A DNA stretch of 64,000 nucleotides from Bradyrhizobium algeriense (GCF_036924595.1 NZ_JAZHRV010000001.1:186001-250000); one strand, 5' to 3'. Positions 43,555 to 53,915 are shown, counted from the stretch's first letter. Program-made: numbers and translations. Notes: generated from the letters alone by a model not told the origin.

Positions 43555-44376
43555 TTGCGTATTCTCTTCGTTGGCGACGTGGTCGGCCGGGCAGGCCGCG
43601 CCGCGATCGCGGAATATCTGCCTGGCATGGTCCGTGACTGGGCCCTCGACCTCGTCGTCGTCAATGGCGAGAATTCCGCCGGCGGTTTCGGCATCACCGA
43701 GGCGATCTATCAGGAATTCCTCGACGCCGGCGCCGATGCCATCACGCTCGGCAATCACGCCTGGGATCAGCGCGAGGCGCTGGTGTTCATCGAGCGCGCG
43801 CCGAAGCTGATCCGCCCCGCGAACTATCCAAGAGGCACGCCGGGCCGCGGCGCGGCGCTGGTCGATACTAAGAACGGCAAGCGCGCGCTTGTTATCAACG
43901 CCATCGGCCGCGTCTTCATGACGCCGTTCGACGATCCCTTCGCGGTGCTCAACCGTGAACTCGAGGCCTGTCCGTTGCGCGAGGCGGCGGACGCGATCGT
44001 GGTCGACTTCCACGGCGAAGCGTCGAGCGAGAAGCAAGGCATCGGCTTTTTCTGCGACGGCCGCGCCAGCCTCGTCGTCGGTACCCACACCCATGTGCCG
44101 ACCGCCGATCATCAGATCCTTTCCGGTGGCACCGCCTACATGACCGATGCCGGCATGACCGGCGATTATGATTCCATCATCGGCATGCAGAAGGAAGAGC
44201 CGCTGCGGCGCTTCACGACCGGCATTCCCTCAGGCCGCTTCGAACCGGCGGCTGGAGTTGCGACACTCAGTGGCGTTGCGGTCGAGACCGATGATGCCAC
44301 CGGCCTTGCGCTACGCGTCGCGCCGGTGCGGGCTGGCGGAAGGCTGGAGCCGGCGGTGCCGGGATTCTGGGTCTGA
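43555..44376 (+). CDS. YmdB/TIGR00282-family metallophosphoesterase
   Basis: A 273-residue cytosolic phosphodiesterase; B. subtilis YmdB hydrolyses 2',3'-cyclic nucleotides. Motifs: LFVGDVVGRAGR, VVNGENSAGG, TLGNHAWDQRE, VDFHGEASSEK and VGTHTHVPTADHQIL, all intact. TTG 43555 is the start, since the conserved first strand begins right there (LRILFVGD), three bases after the fthC stop. Coupled expression with fthC is likely. Confidence 0.9.
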   Translation: MRILFVGDVVGRAGRAAIAEYLPGMVRDWALDLVVVNGENSAGGFGITEAIYQEFLDAGADAITLGNHAWDQREALVFIERAPKLIRPANYPRGTPGRGAALVDTKNGKRALVINAIGRVFMTPFDDPFAVLNRELEACPLREAADAIVVDFHGEASSEKQGIGFFCDGRASLVVGTHTHVPTADHQILSGGTAYMTDAGMTGDYDSIIGMQKEEPLRRFTTGIPSGRFEPAAGVATLSGVAVETDDATGLALRVAPVRAGGRLEPAVPGFWV

Positions 44377-44397
44377 TAAATTACCAACGCGGAGAGA

Positions 44398-45045
44398 ATG
44401 TCGATGCGCAGGCTGCTGATTGTTGCGCTGGCGCTTTTTGTTTCCACCACAGCCGGTGCACAGACGCTCACCCAGCGGCCGGTTTCGCAAGGCGCGGTGA
44501 CGCCTGCCGATATGACGGAGCGGCTCGAGAAGGCTGCGTTGCGAACCAAAGAGCAGGCGCCGAAAGGCGCGGCGCGCGGATCGTCGGTCGATTTCTGCTG
44601 GCCGTCGAGCGTCGAGGAATACCGGGCCATCGGCAAGTATGTGCTGGTGCTGGTCAGCGTGGTCACCCAGGACGCGGCCGAACTGCCATTGCGCCGGGTC
44701 TACGTGACCGTCAACGGCGAGCAGACTGAACTGGTCAGGCTCTCAAGCCAGCGCCGCGATGTCAGGAAAGCATCGACCACGTATCCGATCCTCGGCCCGT
44801 TTCGCGAAGATGCATTCTACGTCGCGCCCGCCGGCCTGATGATGAGCGACGGCTTTTTGCAGGCAGACTTCGCGATCCGTCGCAACAATTTCAATCTCTA
44901 TAAATTGCCGGGCGCGCCGCCGGACTTCGTCAAGGCGGACAACAACCCGATGCCGGCCAGGGATGCGACGCCGAACATGCCGGCGCTGAAGGCGTTGCTG
45001 AGGCGCGAGTACCAAGGCTTCGAACTGCCGGCGAGCCTGCGCTAG
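44398..45045 (+). CDS. Exported protein of unknown function
   Basis: A 215-residue protein with a signal peptide (MRRLLIVALALFVSTTAGAQ) and a mature part with one Cys (VDFCWPSS) and a beta-rich middle (LRRVYVTVNGEQTELVRLSSQ). No family recognised. ATG 44398 or 44404 may be the start. It follows the YmdB-like gene by 21 bp. Confidence 0.65.
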   Translation: MSMRRLLIVALALFVSTTAGAQTLTQRPVSQGAVTPADMTERLEKAALRTKEQAPKGAARGSSVDFCWPSSVEEYRAIGKYVLVLVSVVTQDAAELPLRRVYVTVNGEQTELVRLSSQRRDVRKASTTYPILGPFREDAFYVAPAGLMMSDGFLQADFAIRRNNFNLYKLPGAPPDFVKADNNPMPARDATPNMPALKALLRREYQGFELPASLR

Positions 45046-45072
45046 CCAGCAGCAGCACCAGCCGCGACCGCT

Positions 45073-47280
45073 TCAATCGAACTGAACCACCTTGTCGAGC
45101 GTGATTGGCAGGTCGCGCACGCGCTTTCCGGTCGCATGATAGACCGCGTTGGCGACCGCCGCCGCCACGCCGACGATGCCGATCTCGCCAAGGCCCTTGA
45201 TGCCGAGTGGGTTGACCATCTCGTCCGGCTCATCGACGAAGATGACCTTGATGTCGTGGATGTCGGCATTCACGGGCACATGGTATTCGGCGATGTTGGC
45301 GTTCATCACCCGCCCGAAGCGATGGTCGTAGAGCGTTTCCTCGTGCAGCGCCATGCCGATCCCCCAGACCACGCCGCCCATGATCTGGCTGTGGGCCGTC
45401 CTTGGGTTGAGGATGCGGCCTGCGGCGACAGCTTTGACCACGCGCGTCACGCGGATCACTCCAAGTTCCTCGTCCACCTTGACCTCTGCGAAGATCGCGG
45501 AGTGGACATTGCGCGCGTGAGACTTGTCTTCGGCGGGCATGTTGGTTTCCTCGCGCGTGATGCGCTCGGCCTTGCCCGACTGCATCGCGCTCGCGATCGA
45601 GACCGCACGGTTCGCATCGCGCTTGCTGGCGATCCTGCCATCCACCAGCGCGACGTCGTCTACGCCGGCGCCCGAGAGTGGCGAATCCTTCGTCGCCTTC
45701 GCAAGCTCCAGCAAGTCGCCGCGAACCGCGCGGGCCGTGTTCGCGATGGCGTTGCACACCGATGACGCTATCCACGAGCCGCCTTCCACCGGACATTGCG
45801 GCAGGGTCGAATCGCCGAGCTTGACGCTGATATTGTCGATGGGAAGGCCGAGCATGTCGGCGGCCACCTGCGCCATGATCGTGTAGGTGCCCGTGCCGAT
45901 ATCGGAGGCGGCCGTCGCGACTTCCGCGTGACCGTTAGCCGTCAGCACGATGCGGACTGTTGCCGGCATCTGCAGCGCTTCCCATACGCCCGATGCCATG
46001 CCCCAGCCGACCAACTCGCTGCCGTCCCGCATCGAGCGTGGCTCCGCGTTGCGCTTGTCCCAGCCAAACGCCGCCGCGCCCTGCCGGTAGCATTCGCGCA
46101 GTTGCTTGCTGGTGTAGGGAAGGTCCTCGCCCTGATGGCGGTCGGAGTAGCATTGCAGCCGCAGTTGCACCGGATCGGTCTTCAGCGCGATGGCGAGTTC
46201 GTCCATCGCGCATTCCAGCGCGTAGACGCCGGTCGCCGCGCCCGGCGCCCGCATGTCGCAGGACGTCGGCAGATCGAGCTTGACGAGCTTGTGCTCGAAT
46301 TTCGCGTTGGGACTTTTGTAAAGCAGGTTGCCCCAGCCAGTATCGTTGCGCGCGAATTCCTCGAACTGCGACGTCACGGCGATGGCTTCATGCTGCATTG
46401 AATCGAGCGTGCCGCTGCTGCTCGCGCCGAGCGCAAGCCGTTCGATGCTCGCCGGCCGGTAGCCGAGCGCGTACATCTGCGCCCTCGTCAGCATGACGCG
46501 CACCGGGCGTCTGAGCGCGTTCGCTCCCAGCACCGCCAGCACGACCTGGTATTGCGGACGCAGTCCCGCGCCGAAACCGCCGCCCATATAGGGCGACATG
46601 ACTCGAACTGCACCCGGTTGCAGCTTGAACACCTTGCAAAGATACTGCTGGACGTTCTGGACGCCTTGCGTCTTGTCATAGACGGTGAGCTGGCCGGCTT
46701 CCCATATCGCGGTCGAGGCAAACAATTCCATCGGATTGTGGTGCTCGGTCGGAATGGAGTATTCGGCCGCGTGGCGCACGGCGGCGGACGCAAATGCCTT
46801 TTCGGCATCGCCGCGCGGCTTTTCCGGCACGTCGATGGCGAACGCCCTGCTGCGCTCTGCTTGCAGGTCGGTGACGTGTGGCTCCTTTTGGTATTCGATC
46901 CTCACCTGCGAGGCGCCGACACGCGCGGTTTCCCAGTCTTCCGCCAGCACCAGCGCGACCGGCTGTCCGGTGAATTGGATCTTGTCGTCGTAGAGCGGGC
47001 GGTAGGGCGAACCCTTCTCGGGCGCGACGTCGTCCTTGTAGGCGTCATCCTTGTCAGCCATTGGCGGCCGATTGCGATGGGTGAGCACGTCGATCACGCC
47101 GGCAATGCCCAGCGCGCCGCTGGTATCGATGCGCACGATCCGCCCCTTCGGGATGGTCGAATCGACGACGTAGCCGTGGACAAGACCGGGAACGCTGAAC
47201 TCGCCGGCGTATTTGGCTTCGCCGGTGACCTTGGCCCGGCCGTCGACGCGGGAGGTCGCTGTTCCGATATAGCTTGCCAT
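45073..47280 (-). CDS. Molybdenum hydroxylase, large (molybdopterin) subunit, PaoC-like
   Basis: A 735-residue catalytic subunit of a xanthine-oxidase-family aldehyde dehydrogenase. It starts MASYIGTATSRVDGRAKVTGEAKYAGEF and contains the cofactor-binding segments GGGFGAGLRPQYQVVLAVL, CDMRAPGAATGVYALECAMDELA, GTGTYTIMAQVAAD and, near the end, KGLGEIGIVGVAAAVANAVYHATG with the likely catalytic Glu. It follows the FAD and iron–sulfur subunit genes in the PaoABC order. ATG 47280 is chosen over ATG 47496, whose leader overlaps the FAD gene in another frame. Confidence 0.88.
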   Translation of the reverse strand: MASYIGTATSRVDGRAKVTGEAKYAGEFSVPGLVHGYVVDSTIPKGRIVRIDTSGALGIAGVIDVLTHRNRPPMADKDDAYKDDVAPEKGSPYRPLYDDKIQFTGQPVALVLAEDWETARVGASQVRIEYQKEPHVTDLQAERSRAFAIDVPEKPRGDAEKAFASAAVRHAAEYSIPTEHHNPMELFASTAIWEAGQLTVYDKTQGVQNVQQYLCKVFKLQPGAVRVMSPYMGGGFGAGLRPQYQVVLAVLGANALRRPVRVMLTRAQMYALGYRPASIERLALGASSSGTLDSMQHEAIAVTSQFEEFARNDTGWGNLLYKSPNAKFEHKLVKLDLPTSCDMRAPGAATGVYALECAMDELAIALKTDPVQLRLQCYSDRHQGEDLPYTSKQLRECYRQGAAAFGWDKRNAEPRSMRDGSELVGWGMASGVWEALQMPATVRIVLTANGHAEVATAASDIGTGTYTIMAQVAADMLGLPIDNISVKLGDSTLPQCPVEGGSWIASSVCNAIANTARAVRGDLLELAKATKDSPLSGAGVDDVALVDGRIASKRDANRAVSIASAMQSGKAERITREETNMPAEDKSHARNVHSAIFAEVKVDEELGVIRVTRVVKAVAAGRILNPRTAHSQIMGGVVWGIGMALHEETLYDHRFGRVMNANIAEYHVPVNADIHDIKVIFVDEPDEMVNPLGIKGLGEIGIVGVAAAVANAVYHATGKRVRDLPITLDKVVQFD

Positions 47281-47285
47281 GGCGC

Positions 47286-48302
47286 TCACCGTATTTTCTT
47301 GTCGGAGATCGACTGCGGCGTTCCCCGCGCAGCCTGACCAAGCGTTCGCACGATGGCGCGCCGCGCCAGGCCGATCTTGAAGTCGTTGTGTCCGTAGCCT
47401 CTGGCGCCGTGCAGTAGCCAATCGGCGGCTTGCGCAAATGCAGCCGCGTCGGCGCGTTGTCCGAGCAGGGCCGCTTCGGCCGCTGAACTGCGCCATGGTT
47501 TGTGCGCAACGCCCCCGAGCGCCAGGCGTGCCTCCTTGATCGTGTCGCCGTCAAGTTCGAGCGCTGCTGCCACCGATACGAGTGCGAACGCATAGGACAG
47601 GCGATCGCGGATCTTCAGGTAGGAGTAGTTCGTGCTGAAACCTTTTGCCGGAAGCTCGATCGCCGTGATGATCTCATCGGGCTCCAGATTGGTGTCAAGC
47701 TGCGGCGTGTTATCGGGCAGCCGGTGAAAATCCGCAAACGCAATGGTGCGCGTCCCGGCCGGGCCTGTGACATGCACGGTCGCTTCGAGCGCTGCGAGCG
47801 CCACGCACATGTCGGACGGATGCGTCGCGATGCAGGAGCCGCTTGTTCCAAGGATCGCATTGATGCGGTTGACGCCGTCGATCGCCGAGCAGCCGCTGCC
47901 CGGTTCGCGTTTGTTGCAGGGCGTTGTCGCGTCGTAGAAATAGAAGCAGCGCGTGCGCTGCACGAGGTTGCCGCCGGTCGAGGCCATGTTGCGCAGCTGC
48001 TGCGACGCGCCAGCCAGGATCGACCGTGACAGTAGCGGATAGCGCTGTTCGATCAGGGGATGGTAGGCGAGGTCGGTATTCGGCACCATCGCCCCGATCA
48101 GAACGCCGCCGGTGGCAGTCTCCTCGACATTCCTGAGCGGCAAACGCGAGATGTCGATGAGCCGTGTGGGCGTCGCGATATCGTATTTGATCAGATCGAT
48201 CAGATTGGTGCCGCCCGCAATGAATTTTGCGGAAGGATCTGTCGCGATCTGCTTGATGGCGTCGGCGACGTCGGTTGCGCGCGTGTACTGAAACGGGGTC
48301 AT
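47286..48302 (-). CDS. Molybdenum hydroxylase, FAD subunit, PaoB-like
   Basis: A 338-residue FAD subunit passing electrons from the iron–sulfur subunit. The FAD site is AKFIAGGTNLIDLIKYD. A four-Cys segment (QRTRCFYF, PCNKREPGSGCSA, SGSCIATHPSDM) is like the [4Fe–4S] insertion of E. coli PaoB, marking this as a Pao-type and not plain xanthine dehydrogenase subunit. ATG 48302 overlaps the previous stop by four bases (ATGA). Confidence 0.88.
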   Translation of the reverse strand: MTPFQYTRATDVADAIKQIATDPSAKFIAGGTNLIDLIKYDIATPTRLIDISRLPLRNVEETATGGVLIGAMVPNTDLAYHPLIEQRYPLLSRSILAGASQQLRNMASTGGNLVQRTRCFYFYDATTPCNKREPGSGCSAIDGVNRINAILGTSGSCIATHPSDMCVALAALEATVHVTGPAGTRTIAFADFHRLPDNTPQLDTNLEPDEIITAIELPAKGFSTNYSYLKIRDRLSYAFALVSVAAALELDGDTIKEARLALGGVAHKPWRSSAAEAALLGQRADAAAFAQAADWLLHGARGYGHNDFKIGLARRAIVRTLGQAARGTPQSISDKKIR

Positions 48303-48814
48303 GATCGCTCCATCGCCTGCTGAATCGCTGCCACGATGTTCGGATAGGCGCCGCAGCGGCAGATGTTGCCGCTCATGAGTTCGCGAATCTCGTCGGCCGT
48401 TCTTGCCTTGCCCTCCGCGATCAGCCCGGCCGCCGAGCAGATCTGTCCCGACGTGCAATAGCCGCACTGAAACGCGTCGTGATCGATGAAGGCCTGCTGC
48501 AGCGGATGTAGCTCGCCGTCGCGCGCGAGGCCCTCGACGGTGGTGATTTCGCTGTCTTCCTGCATCACGGCGAGGGTCAGGCACGAATTGATCCGCCGTC
48601 CCCCGACGAGAACGGTGCATGCACCGCACTGGCCGTGGTCACAGCCTTTCTTGGTGCCTGTCAGATTGAGATGGTCGCGTAGAGCATCCAGGAGCGTTGT
48701 CCATGGTGCGACCAGAAGTTTGACCGGCTTGCCGTTGACACTCAGCGTTACCGGAATTTTCTCGGGCACTGCGGTGATGCGCCTTGCGGGCGCTGCTGTC
48801 CCAGAATGCGTCAT
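48299..48814 (-). CDS. Molybdenum hydroxylase, [2Fe–2S] subunit, PaoA-like
   Basis: A 171-residue subunit with two [2Fe–2S] clusters: GCDHGQCGACTVLVGGRRINSC (plant-type) and QCGYCTSGQI...ISGNICRCG-like text (SGNICRCGAYPN). The N-terminal leader is short (MTHSGTAAPARRITAVPEK) with no twin-arginine signal, unlike periplasmic E. coli PaoA, so the complex may be cytosolic unless the start lies further upstream. First gene of the operon. Confidence 0.88.
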   Translation of the reverse strand: MTHSGTAAPARRITAVPEKIPVTLSVNGKPVKLLVAPWTTLLDALRDHLNLTGTKKGCDHGQCGACTVLVGGRRINSCLTLAVMQEDSEITTVEGLARDGELHPLQQAFIDHDAFQCGYCTSGQICSAAGLIAEGKARTADEIRELMSGNICRCGAYPNIVAAIQQAMERS

Positions 48815-49125
48815 TCTTCTTCTCCGCCTGCTTTACCGCCTGGGGATGTCATATCCGCGCGTCAGTACGATGACTTTCACCGCTCCGCTTGTCGTGCGCA
48901 AAGAAGAGGCTGGATTTCTCAAGCCTGGTTCTCAGCCAATCTACAACCAGCCAAGGCGACGAAGGTTCAAGGAGAGAGAGCGATATGCCAATCCCCGAGC
49001 CCGGTGGCATCTCCGATAATCGTGCCATTACGAAAAATCGGACGGGTCTTGCACGTTGGGGCTGCGCATTTTCCATGCAGCCAGCGACGGGCGAAGCGAC
49101 GCGCGCAATTAGATGAAATGTTTGA
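48815..49125. other. Intergenic region without a supported gene
   Basis: About 310 bp between the start of the PaoA-like gene and the chemoreceptor remnant. It should contain the Pao operon promoter. No regulator, operator palindrome or structured RNA was recognised. Confidence 0.4.
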
Positions 49126-49173
49126 TTACAACCTGTAGGCCGTGCGGAAGCCACCCCAGTGACGGCTCTCGCA
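49126..49173 (-). pseudogene. C-terminal scrap of a third chemoreceptor paralogue
   Basis: Leftward reading gives [15 protein letters not shown] and a stop at 49126–49128. [12 protein letters not shown] is identical to the last residues of the PilZ chemoreceptor at 50.7–52.5 kb and close to the end of its neighbour. The rest of the gene is missing, which suggests a tandem array of three whose last member was deleted. Confidence 0.75.
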
Positions 49174-49206
49174 CCTCGAGGCCAAGCCACGACAACCGAT
49201 CATGGG

Positions 49207-50631
49207 TTAGCTCTGCCGAAAGCCCATCCGGAATGCGCCCCAGTGGCGGCCGCGAATGAAGATCGGTGACGACAGGTCCTTCATCAGCGCGAAATTGCCG
49301 CCGCCCATGTCGCGCCGGTAGGTCTGCAGCAGAAACGGTTTTGTGTTCGCCGCCACCTTCTTCACCGCGCGGTCGCTGAACAGGCGGCGGTTGCGGCAAT
49401 TGGCGTTGTTCCAGACCGGGTCCTTGCCCTGCGGCAGGCGGTAGTTCGGATTGTGGGTCGGCAGATAACCGCCTTTGGCCCAGGCGACGCAGAACACGAT
49501 GCGCGGATCGCTACTCTGGATCGGATCCTGGATCGAGGGAAGAACGCGGTCGGTGAAGGCGACATAGTCGGTCAGATATTGCTTCGGATCGGTGCCGGCG
49601 ATCTCGCGATACTTTTCGTCCATCAACTGGTCGGCCGTGATCTCGCCGCGGTCGATCGCGGCCTCGAACTCGGCCGAGATGCGCTTCGCGGTGTCGACGG
49701 CGACGCGGATCAGCGGTGCATCCGAGGTCTCGACGCCGCTGTCGGCGATCAGCGCGATCAGGCCTTCGGAGGTCTCGAGCAGCTTTGCCACCTGGTCGTC
49801 CGCGTGCTTGAGGTCGCGCGAGGAGAGGTCGACGCCCTTGGCGAGCTCGCTGAGCTCGGTGATAACGGTGTCGCAATGGCCGAGATTGGAGGTCGCAGCC
49901 CTGGCGACGCCGTCGATCTCCTGGCCTACGGACGCCACGCCCTGGTGCACGCGCGCGATGATGCCGCTGATCTGCTGTGCGCCTTCACCGGCGCTCTTGG
50001 CGCGGAGTGAGGCGTCGCTGCTCTCACTGATCAGGCTGCCGATCTGACCGTCGAGATCGCGCATGGTATCGGAAATCTGCTGCGTGGCCTGGCGAGTCCC
50101 CTCCGCCAGGCTCTTCACTTCGCTCGCGACCACGGCAAAGCCGCGGCCGGCGGTTCCGGCGCGCGCCGCCTCGATCGTGGCATTGAGCGCCAGCAGGTTA
50201 GTCTGCTTCGCAATCGCCTCGATCGAGCCGGAAACTTTTGCAACCTGCGACAGGGCCGAGCCAACGGCGCTGAGCCGGGCCTCGATGCGGCCGACCGCTT
50301 CGACGAGTTCGGCGATGTGCCTGACGGCCGTATTCACCGCGCTGTGCGACTGAACGATTTCTTCGACAGCTGCGGACGTGGTCGATTGCACCGCTTGCGA
50401 TGCGTTAGCGATGTCGCGGTTGGCCGAGACCATCGTCTCGGCCGTCTTCTGTAAGTGGTGGAACCGCTCCGACTGGTTCGCGACGCGGCTTGCGACCTCC
50501 CGGACGTTGCCGGCGATATCGGCAAGTTCCACGCCGAGCCCGCCGATGCGGTCGGCAAGCTGGTCAATGAGTCGTTCGGCCACTGTCTGGTTGGAATGAG
50601 TGTCCAGCACTGCACGCTGCACAACGGACAT
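49207..50631 (-). CDS. Soluble methyl-accepting chemotaxis-type protein with C-terminal sensory domain
   Basis: A 474-residue protein without membrane helices. The N-terminal half is helical with the MCP signalling tip region ([51 protein letters not shown]). The C-terminal part (about 300–474) is a globular domain ending [59 protein letters not shown], shared with the next gene. ATG 50631 with GGAGAAAG upstream is preferred. Ligand unknown. Paralogue of the PilZ chemoreceptor. Confidence 0.85.
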   Translation of the reverse strand: MSVVQRAVLDTHSNQTVAERLIDQLADRIGGLGVELADIAGNVREVASRVANQSERFHHLQKTAETMVSANRDIANASQAVQSTTSAAVEEIVQSHSAVNTAVRHIAELVEAVGRIEARLSAVGSALSQVAKVSGSIEAIAKQTNLLALNATIEAARAGTAGRGFAVVASEVKSLAEGTRQATQQISDTMRDLDGQIGSLISESSDASLRAKSAGEGAQQISGIIARVHQGVASVGQEIDGVARAATSNLGHCDTVITELSELAKGVDLSSRDLKHADDQVAKLLETSEGLIALIADSGVETSDAPLIRVAVDTAKRISAEFEAAIDRGEITADQLMDEKYREIAGTDPKQYLTDYVAFTDRVLPSIQDPIQSSDPRIVFCVAWAKGGYLPTHNPNYRLPQGKDPVWNNANCRNRRLFSDRAVKKVAANTKPFLLQTYRRDMGGGNFALMKDLSSPIFIRGRHWGAFRMGFRQS

Positions 50632-50738
50632 GTTCGAGCTTTCTCCAGTCAGAGCCGACGATCGGCACGCCGCGGCGATCGCATTCCAATTCCAGGTTAG
50701 AACTTGATTCGCGCTTTGGCGTCTTGCCTGAGAGCGCA

Positions 50739-52508
50739 CTAGAGCCGATAGGCCGTGCGGAATCCGCCCCAGTGGCGGCCTTTGACGCGGATCGGCACGT
50801 CGATCTCGCGCATCATCACCGTGTTGCCGTTGCCCATGTCGCGGGCGTAGCTTTGGATCAGATAGGCGCGCTGGTTGCGCCCGGCGGCAAGGCCTGCCGG
50901 ATCGTTGAAGATGCGGCGGTTGCGGCTGTTGGCGGTGTTCCAGGTGACGTCGCCCGGCCGCTGCGGATGCGAATAGATCTTGTTGTGCACCGGCAGGTAG
51001 CCGTTGGTGTCGATCATGGCGCAGAATGCCATCCGCTTGTCCCTGGCGAGGAACGCTTCCTGAAACGGCGGCAGCGCGCGGTCGGCCCAGTCCAGGATTT
51101 TGGTGCGGTACTGCGCCGGGTTACTGCCTGCGATCTCGACATAGTTGGTGTCGAACATGTCTTCCATCGAGATGGCGCCGCTATCGATGCCGTTTTCGAA
51201 TATCTTCTTCAGCGCCGCGCCGGCTTCCATCGCGCGGGTCACGGCCTCGGTGTTGTCGTCCTGGATCGACCATAATTTGTCTTCGATCTTCTCGGTCAGC
51301 GCCGCATCCGGCCTTTCGAACTGCGCGTGCGTGCCGGCCTTCGACCGCTGGACGATGCGAATCCGGCAGGCGCCGATATCCTGCAGCGTCGCGTTGAAGC
51401 TCTGGCCCTGCGCCAGCGCTTCCGCGTCTGCCCCGCTGACCAGAAGGCCACCCATGGAAATTTCGTAGACCGGTGCTGATATCGTCCCGCGCGGGGCGGC
51501 AATTTCGATCTTGAGGCTGCAGGGCAGCCTTTGGTCCTTGCGGCGGTCCTGGCGGTCGCCTTCTTTCTCTCCCTGCCTCAGCAGCACCGCGCACCGCGAC
51601 TTGAGCTTCTGCGCGAATGTGGTGACGGCCCGTCCCGCTTGGGCGACGCTTTCGCCATGCGCCTCGGCTTCCTTGGTCGCGTGATCGATCTCGGTGGCGC
51701 TGTCGCCGACCGAGCCGATGAAACTGGACGCGGAAGCCGCATTGTCAGCCATTTCGCCTGTGGTCGCGTTCTGCTCGGCAACCGCGCCGTTGACGTTGTC
51801 GAATACCGGGCGGATCGCCTCGATCGCCTGCGAGATGCGATGCACGGCGTCGACCGAGCCCGCGGCGTCGCGCTGCAGCGCCTCGATCTTCTTGGTGATC
51901 TCTTCAGTCGCGTTCTGGGTCTGCACCGCGAGCGCCTTCACCTCGGTCGCGACCACCGCGAAGCCGCGCCCGGCCTCGCCAGCGCGTGCGGCCTCGATGG
52001 TGGAATTGAGCGCCAAGAGCGTGGTCTGCCGCGCGATCTGCGCGATCAAATTGACGACATTGCCGATCGCCGCTGAGGATTCCCGTAAGCGGTCGACATT
52101 GGCGCTGGCTTCGCGGGCGGCCTCGCTGGCCTGGTCGGCAAGCTTGCTGGCGTCGCGCACCTGGGAACCGATGCCCTGCGCCGATTGGGTGAACTTGTCG
52201 GCGGCGTGCGAAAAGGTGGTCGCGGTGCCCTGGGCGGCGTTGGTCCGGTTCGTCAGGGCATCGGTGCGCTGGCGGATGGTCGACAGCGTCGCAGCCGTCG
52301 CCTCGGCGCCGCCGGCGACCGAGTTGGCCGCGCGTTCGAGCTGGCGGATCATCGCGCCAAGTTCGAGCTCCAGCAGTTCAAGGACTGCCTTGGCCGAATC
52401 GCCATCGGCAATGACGGCCTCAGTCCCGGCCAAGGCCTGTGGAACCTTGGCTTCAGCGGCAGGCGCAACCGGTTCCGGCACCCGCTTTTTGAACAAACCG
52501 AACGCCAT
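50739..52508 (-). CDS. Soluble chemoreceptor with an internal PilZ (c-di-GMP) domain
   Basis: A 589-residue cytosolic protein. It has an MCP-type signalling domain (about 60–310; core [37 protein letters not shown]), then a PilZ domain (about 318–410) with RRKDQR matching RxxxR and EISMGG matching D/NxSxxG except Glu for Asp, then the same C-terminal sensory domain as its neighbour ([34 protein letters not shown]). This arrangement would join c-di-GMP level to chemotaxis or other CheA-linked signalling. ATG 52508 is the likely start. Confidence 0.87.
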   Translation of the reverse strand: MAFGLFKKRVPEPVAPAAEAKVPQALAGTEAVIADGDSAKAVLELLELELGAMIRQLERAANSVAGGAEATAATLSTIRQRTDALTNRTNAAQGTATTFSHAADKFTQSAQGIGSQVRDASKLADQASEAAREASANVDRLRESSAAIGNVVNLIAQIARQTTLLALNSTIEAARAGEAGRGFAVVATEVKALAVQTQNATEEITKKIEALQRDAAGSVDAVHRISQAIEAIRPVFDNVNGAVAEQNATTGEMADNAASASSFIGSVGDSATEIDHATKEAEAHGESVAQAGRAVTTFAQKLKSRCAVLLRQGEKEGDRQDRRKDQRLPCSLKIEIAAPRGTISAPVYEISMGGLLVSGADAEALAQGQSFNATLQDIGACRIRIVQRSKAGTHAQFERPDAALTEKIEDKLWSIQDDNTEAVTRAMEAGAALKKIFENGIDSGAISMEDMFDTNYVEIAGSNPAQYRTKILDWADRALPPFQEAFLARDKRMAFCAMIDTNGYLPVHNKIYSHPQRPGDVTWNTANSRNRRIFNDPAGLAAGRNQRAYLIQSYARDMGNGNTVMMREIDVPIRVKGRHWGGFRTAYRL

Positions 52509-52709
52509 GACGTCTCTTGAAAGTTGAGGACAGGTGCGAAATCCTCTCATCCGAGCATGAAATCATGGTTAACAACTGCCTGACATTCCGGCAGGCGGCA
52601 GTACTTACATACCCTCATGGGTTCGCAAATCTTTGATTTCGGCCGATTAGCGGCCTATAAGGCCGCGCTTCACCCGCATCCCTCCCGGACGAATCCAAGA
52701 GACCCCTGC

Positions 52710-53456
52710 ATGGCCGGCCATTCCCAGTTCAAGAACATCATGCATCGCAAGGGCAAGCAGGATGCCCAGAAGTCGAAACTGTTCGGCAAGTTGGCGCGGG
52801 AAATCACGGTGGCGGCCAAATTGGGGACCCCGGACCCGGCCATGAATCCGCGGCTGCGCGCGGCCGTGATCGCGGCACGCCAGGAGAACATGCCGAAGGA
52901 CAATATCGAGCGCGCCATCAAGAAGGCGACCGGCGGCGACAGCGAGAGCTACGACGAAATCCGCTACGAGGGCTACGGCCCCGGCGGCGTCGCCGTGATC
53001 GTCGAGGCGCTGACCGACAACCGCAACCGCACCGCCTCAGATGTCCGCACCTTCTTCACCAAGTCCGGCGGCAATCTCGGCGAAACCGGCTCGGTTGCTT
53101 TCATGTTCGATCGCACCGGCGTCATCGAATATAACGCCAGCAAAGCTTCCGACGACGCGATGCTGGATGCCGCGATCGAGGCCGGCGCCGACGACGTGGT
53201 CTCCAGCGAAAGCGGCCACGAGATCTACGCCTCGCAGGAAACCTTTCGCGAGGTTGCGAAGGCGCTGGAAGCGAAGTTCGGCGAAGCCCGCAAGGCGGCG
53301 CTGACCTGGAAGCCGCAGAACACGGTCGCGGTCGACGACGAGACTGGCGAGAAGCTGTTGAAGCTGATGGACCTGTTGAACGAGCACGACGATGTCCAGA
53401 ACGTCTACGCCAATTTCGAGATTTCCGACGCGCTGGTCGCGAAGATGGGCGGGTGA
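52710..53456 (+). CDS. yebC: YebC/PmpR-family protein (TACO1 homologue)
   Basis: A 248-residue cytosolic protein of the YebC/TACO1 family, linked in recent work to translation of difficult proline stretches and earlier described as transcription regulators. It starts [28 protein letters not shown] and has [31 protein letters not shown], both diagnostic. ATG 52710 is the conserved start. Upstream of ruvC, its common position. Confidence 0.95.
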   Translation: MAGHSQFKNIMHRKGKQDAQKSKLFGKLAREITVAAKLGTPDPAMNPRLRAAVIAARQENMPKDNIERAIKKATGGDSESYDEIRYEGYGPGGVAVIVEALTDNRNRTASDVRTFFTKSGGNLGETGSVAFMFDRTGVIEYNASKASDDAMLDAAIEAGADDVVSSESGHEIYASQETFREVAKALEAKFGEARKAALTWKPQNTVAVDDETGEKLLKLMDLLNEHDDVQNVYANFEISDALVAKMGG

Positions 53457-53508
53457 CCGCGTGATCTATCAATCATGGCACGGCGGCAAAGAACTTTCGC
53501 CCAACAGA

Positions 53509-53537
53509 GGCCGCCAACTGAGGCGGCCTTACTTTTT
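53509..53537 (+). terminator. Terminator after yebC
   Basis: GGCCGCC (53509–53515), loop AACTGA, GGCGGCC (53522–53528), then TTACTTTTTT. It lies 50 bp after the yebC stop and reaches the stop of the convergent small gene. Confidence 0.85.
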
Positions 53538-53714
53538 TGGGAGGAGCCCCAAGACCATCCACTGAACAGGAAAGAGCGGAAAGAACAGGGCGCCCCAGAG
53601 GAACCAAGCGCGTGTAGAGCGCCCCTTCTCTGCCGCGTATTTGGCAGTGAAGCGTCCGCTCAAGAACGCTACGGTGAGAACGGGAATCGTGATGAAAACG
53701 ACCCAGGAGAACAT
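53529..53714 (-). CDS. Small two-helix membrane protein
   Basis: A 61-residue protein (start MFSWVVFITIPVLTVAFLSG, end LFPVQWMVLGLLPKK) with two hydrophobic helices around a basic loop (RFTAKYAAEKGRSTRAW). AGGAG is five to six bases before the ATG when read leftward. The long upstream in-frame reading to 54401 crosses the ruvC gene and is spurious. Function unknown. Confidence 0.6.
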   Translation of the reverse strand: MFSWVVFITIPVLTVAFLSGRFTAKYAAEKGRSTRAWFLWGALFFPLFPVQWMVLGLLPKK

Positions 53715-53915
53715 GACGGCTCCTATCGATGCTTCTCTTTGAGCATATAGGATTGGGCTCACGGACGCGACAGAGACAATTCGGACCAAAATCGAATTGG
53801 GACGCTCCGAAACTCTACTTGGGACACTTGGGGTTAAATACGGACAGTACGGTTTCGCGGGGATTTCCGTTCTCTTTATGTTTCGTTCACCCGGCTCTGG
53901 CGTTATCACTACGCC

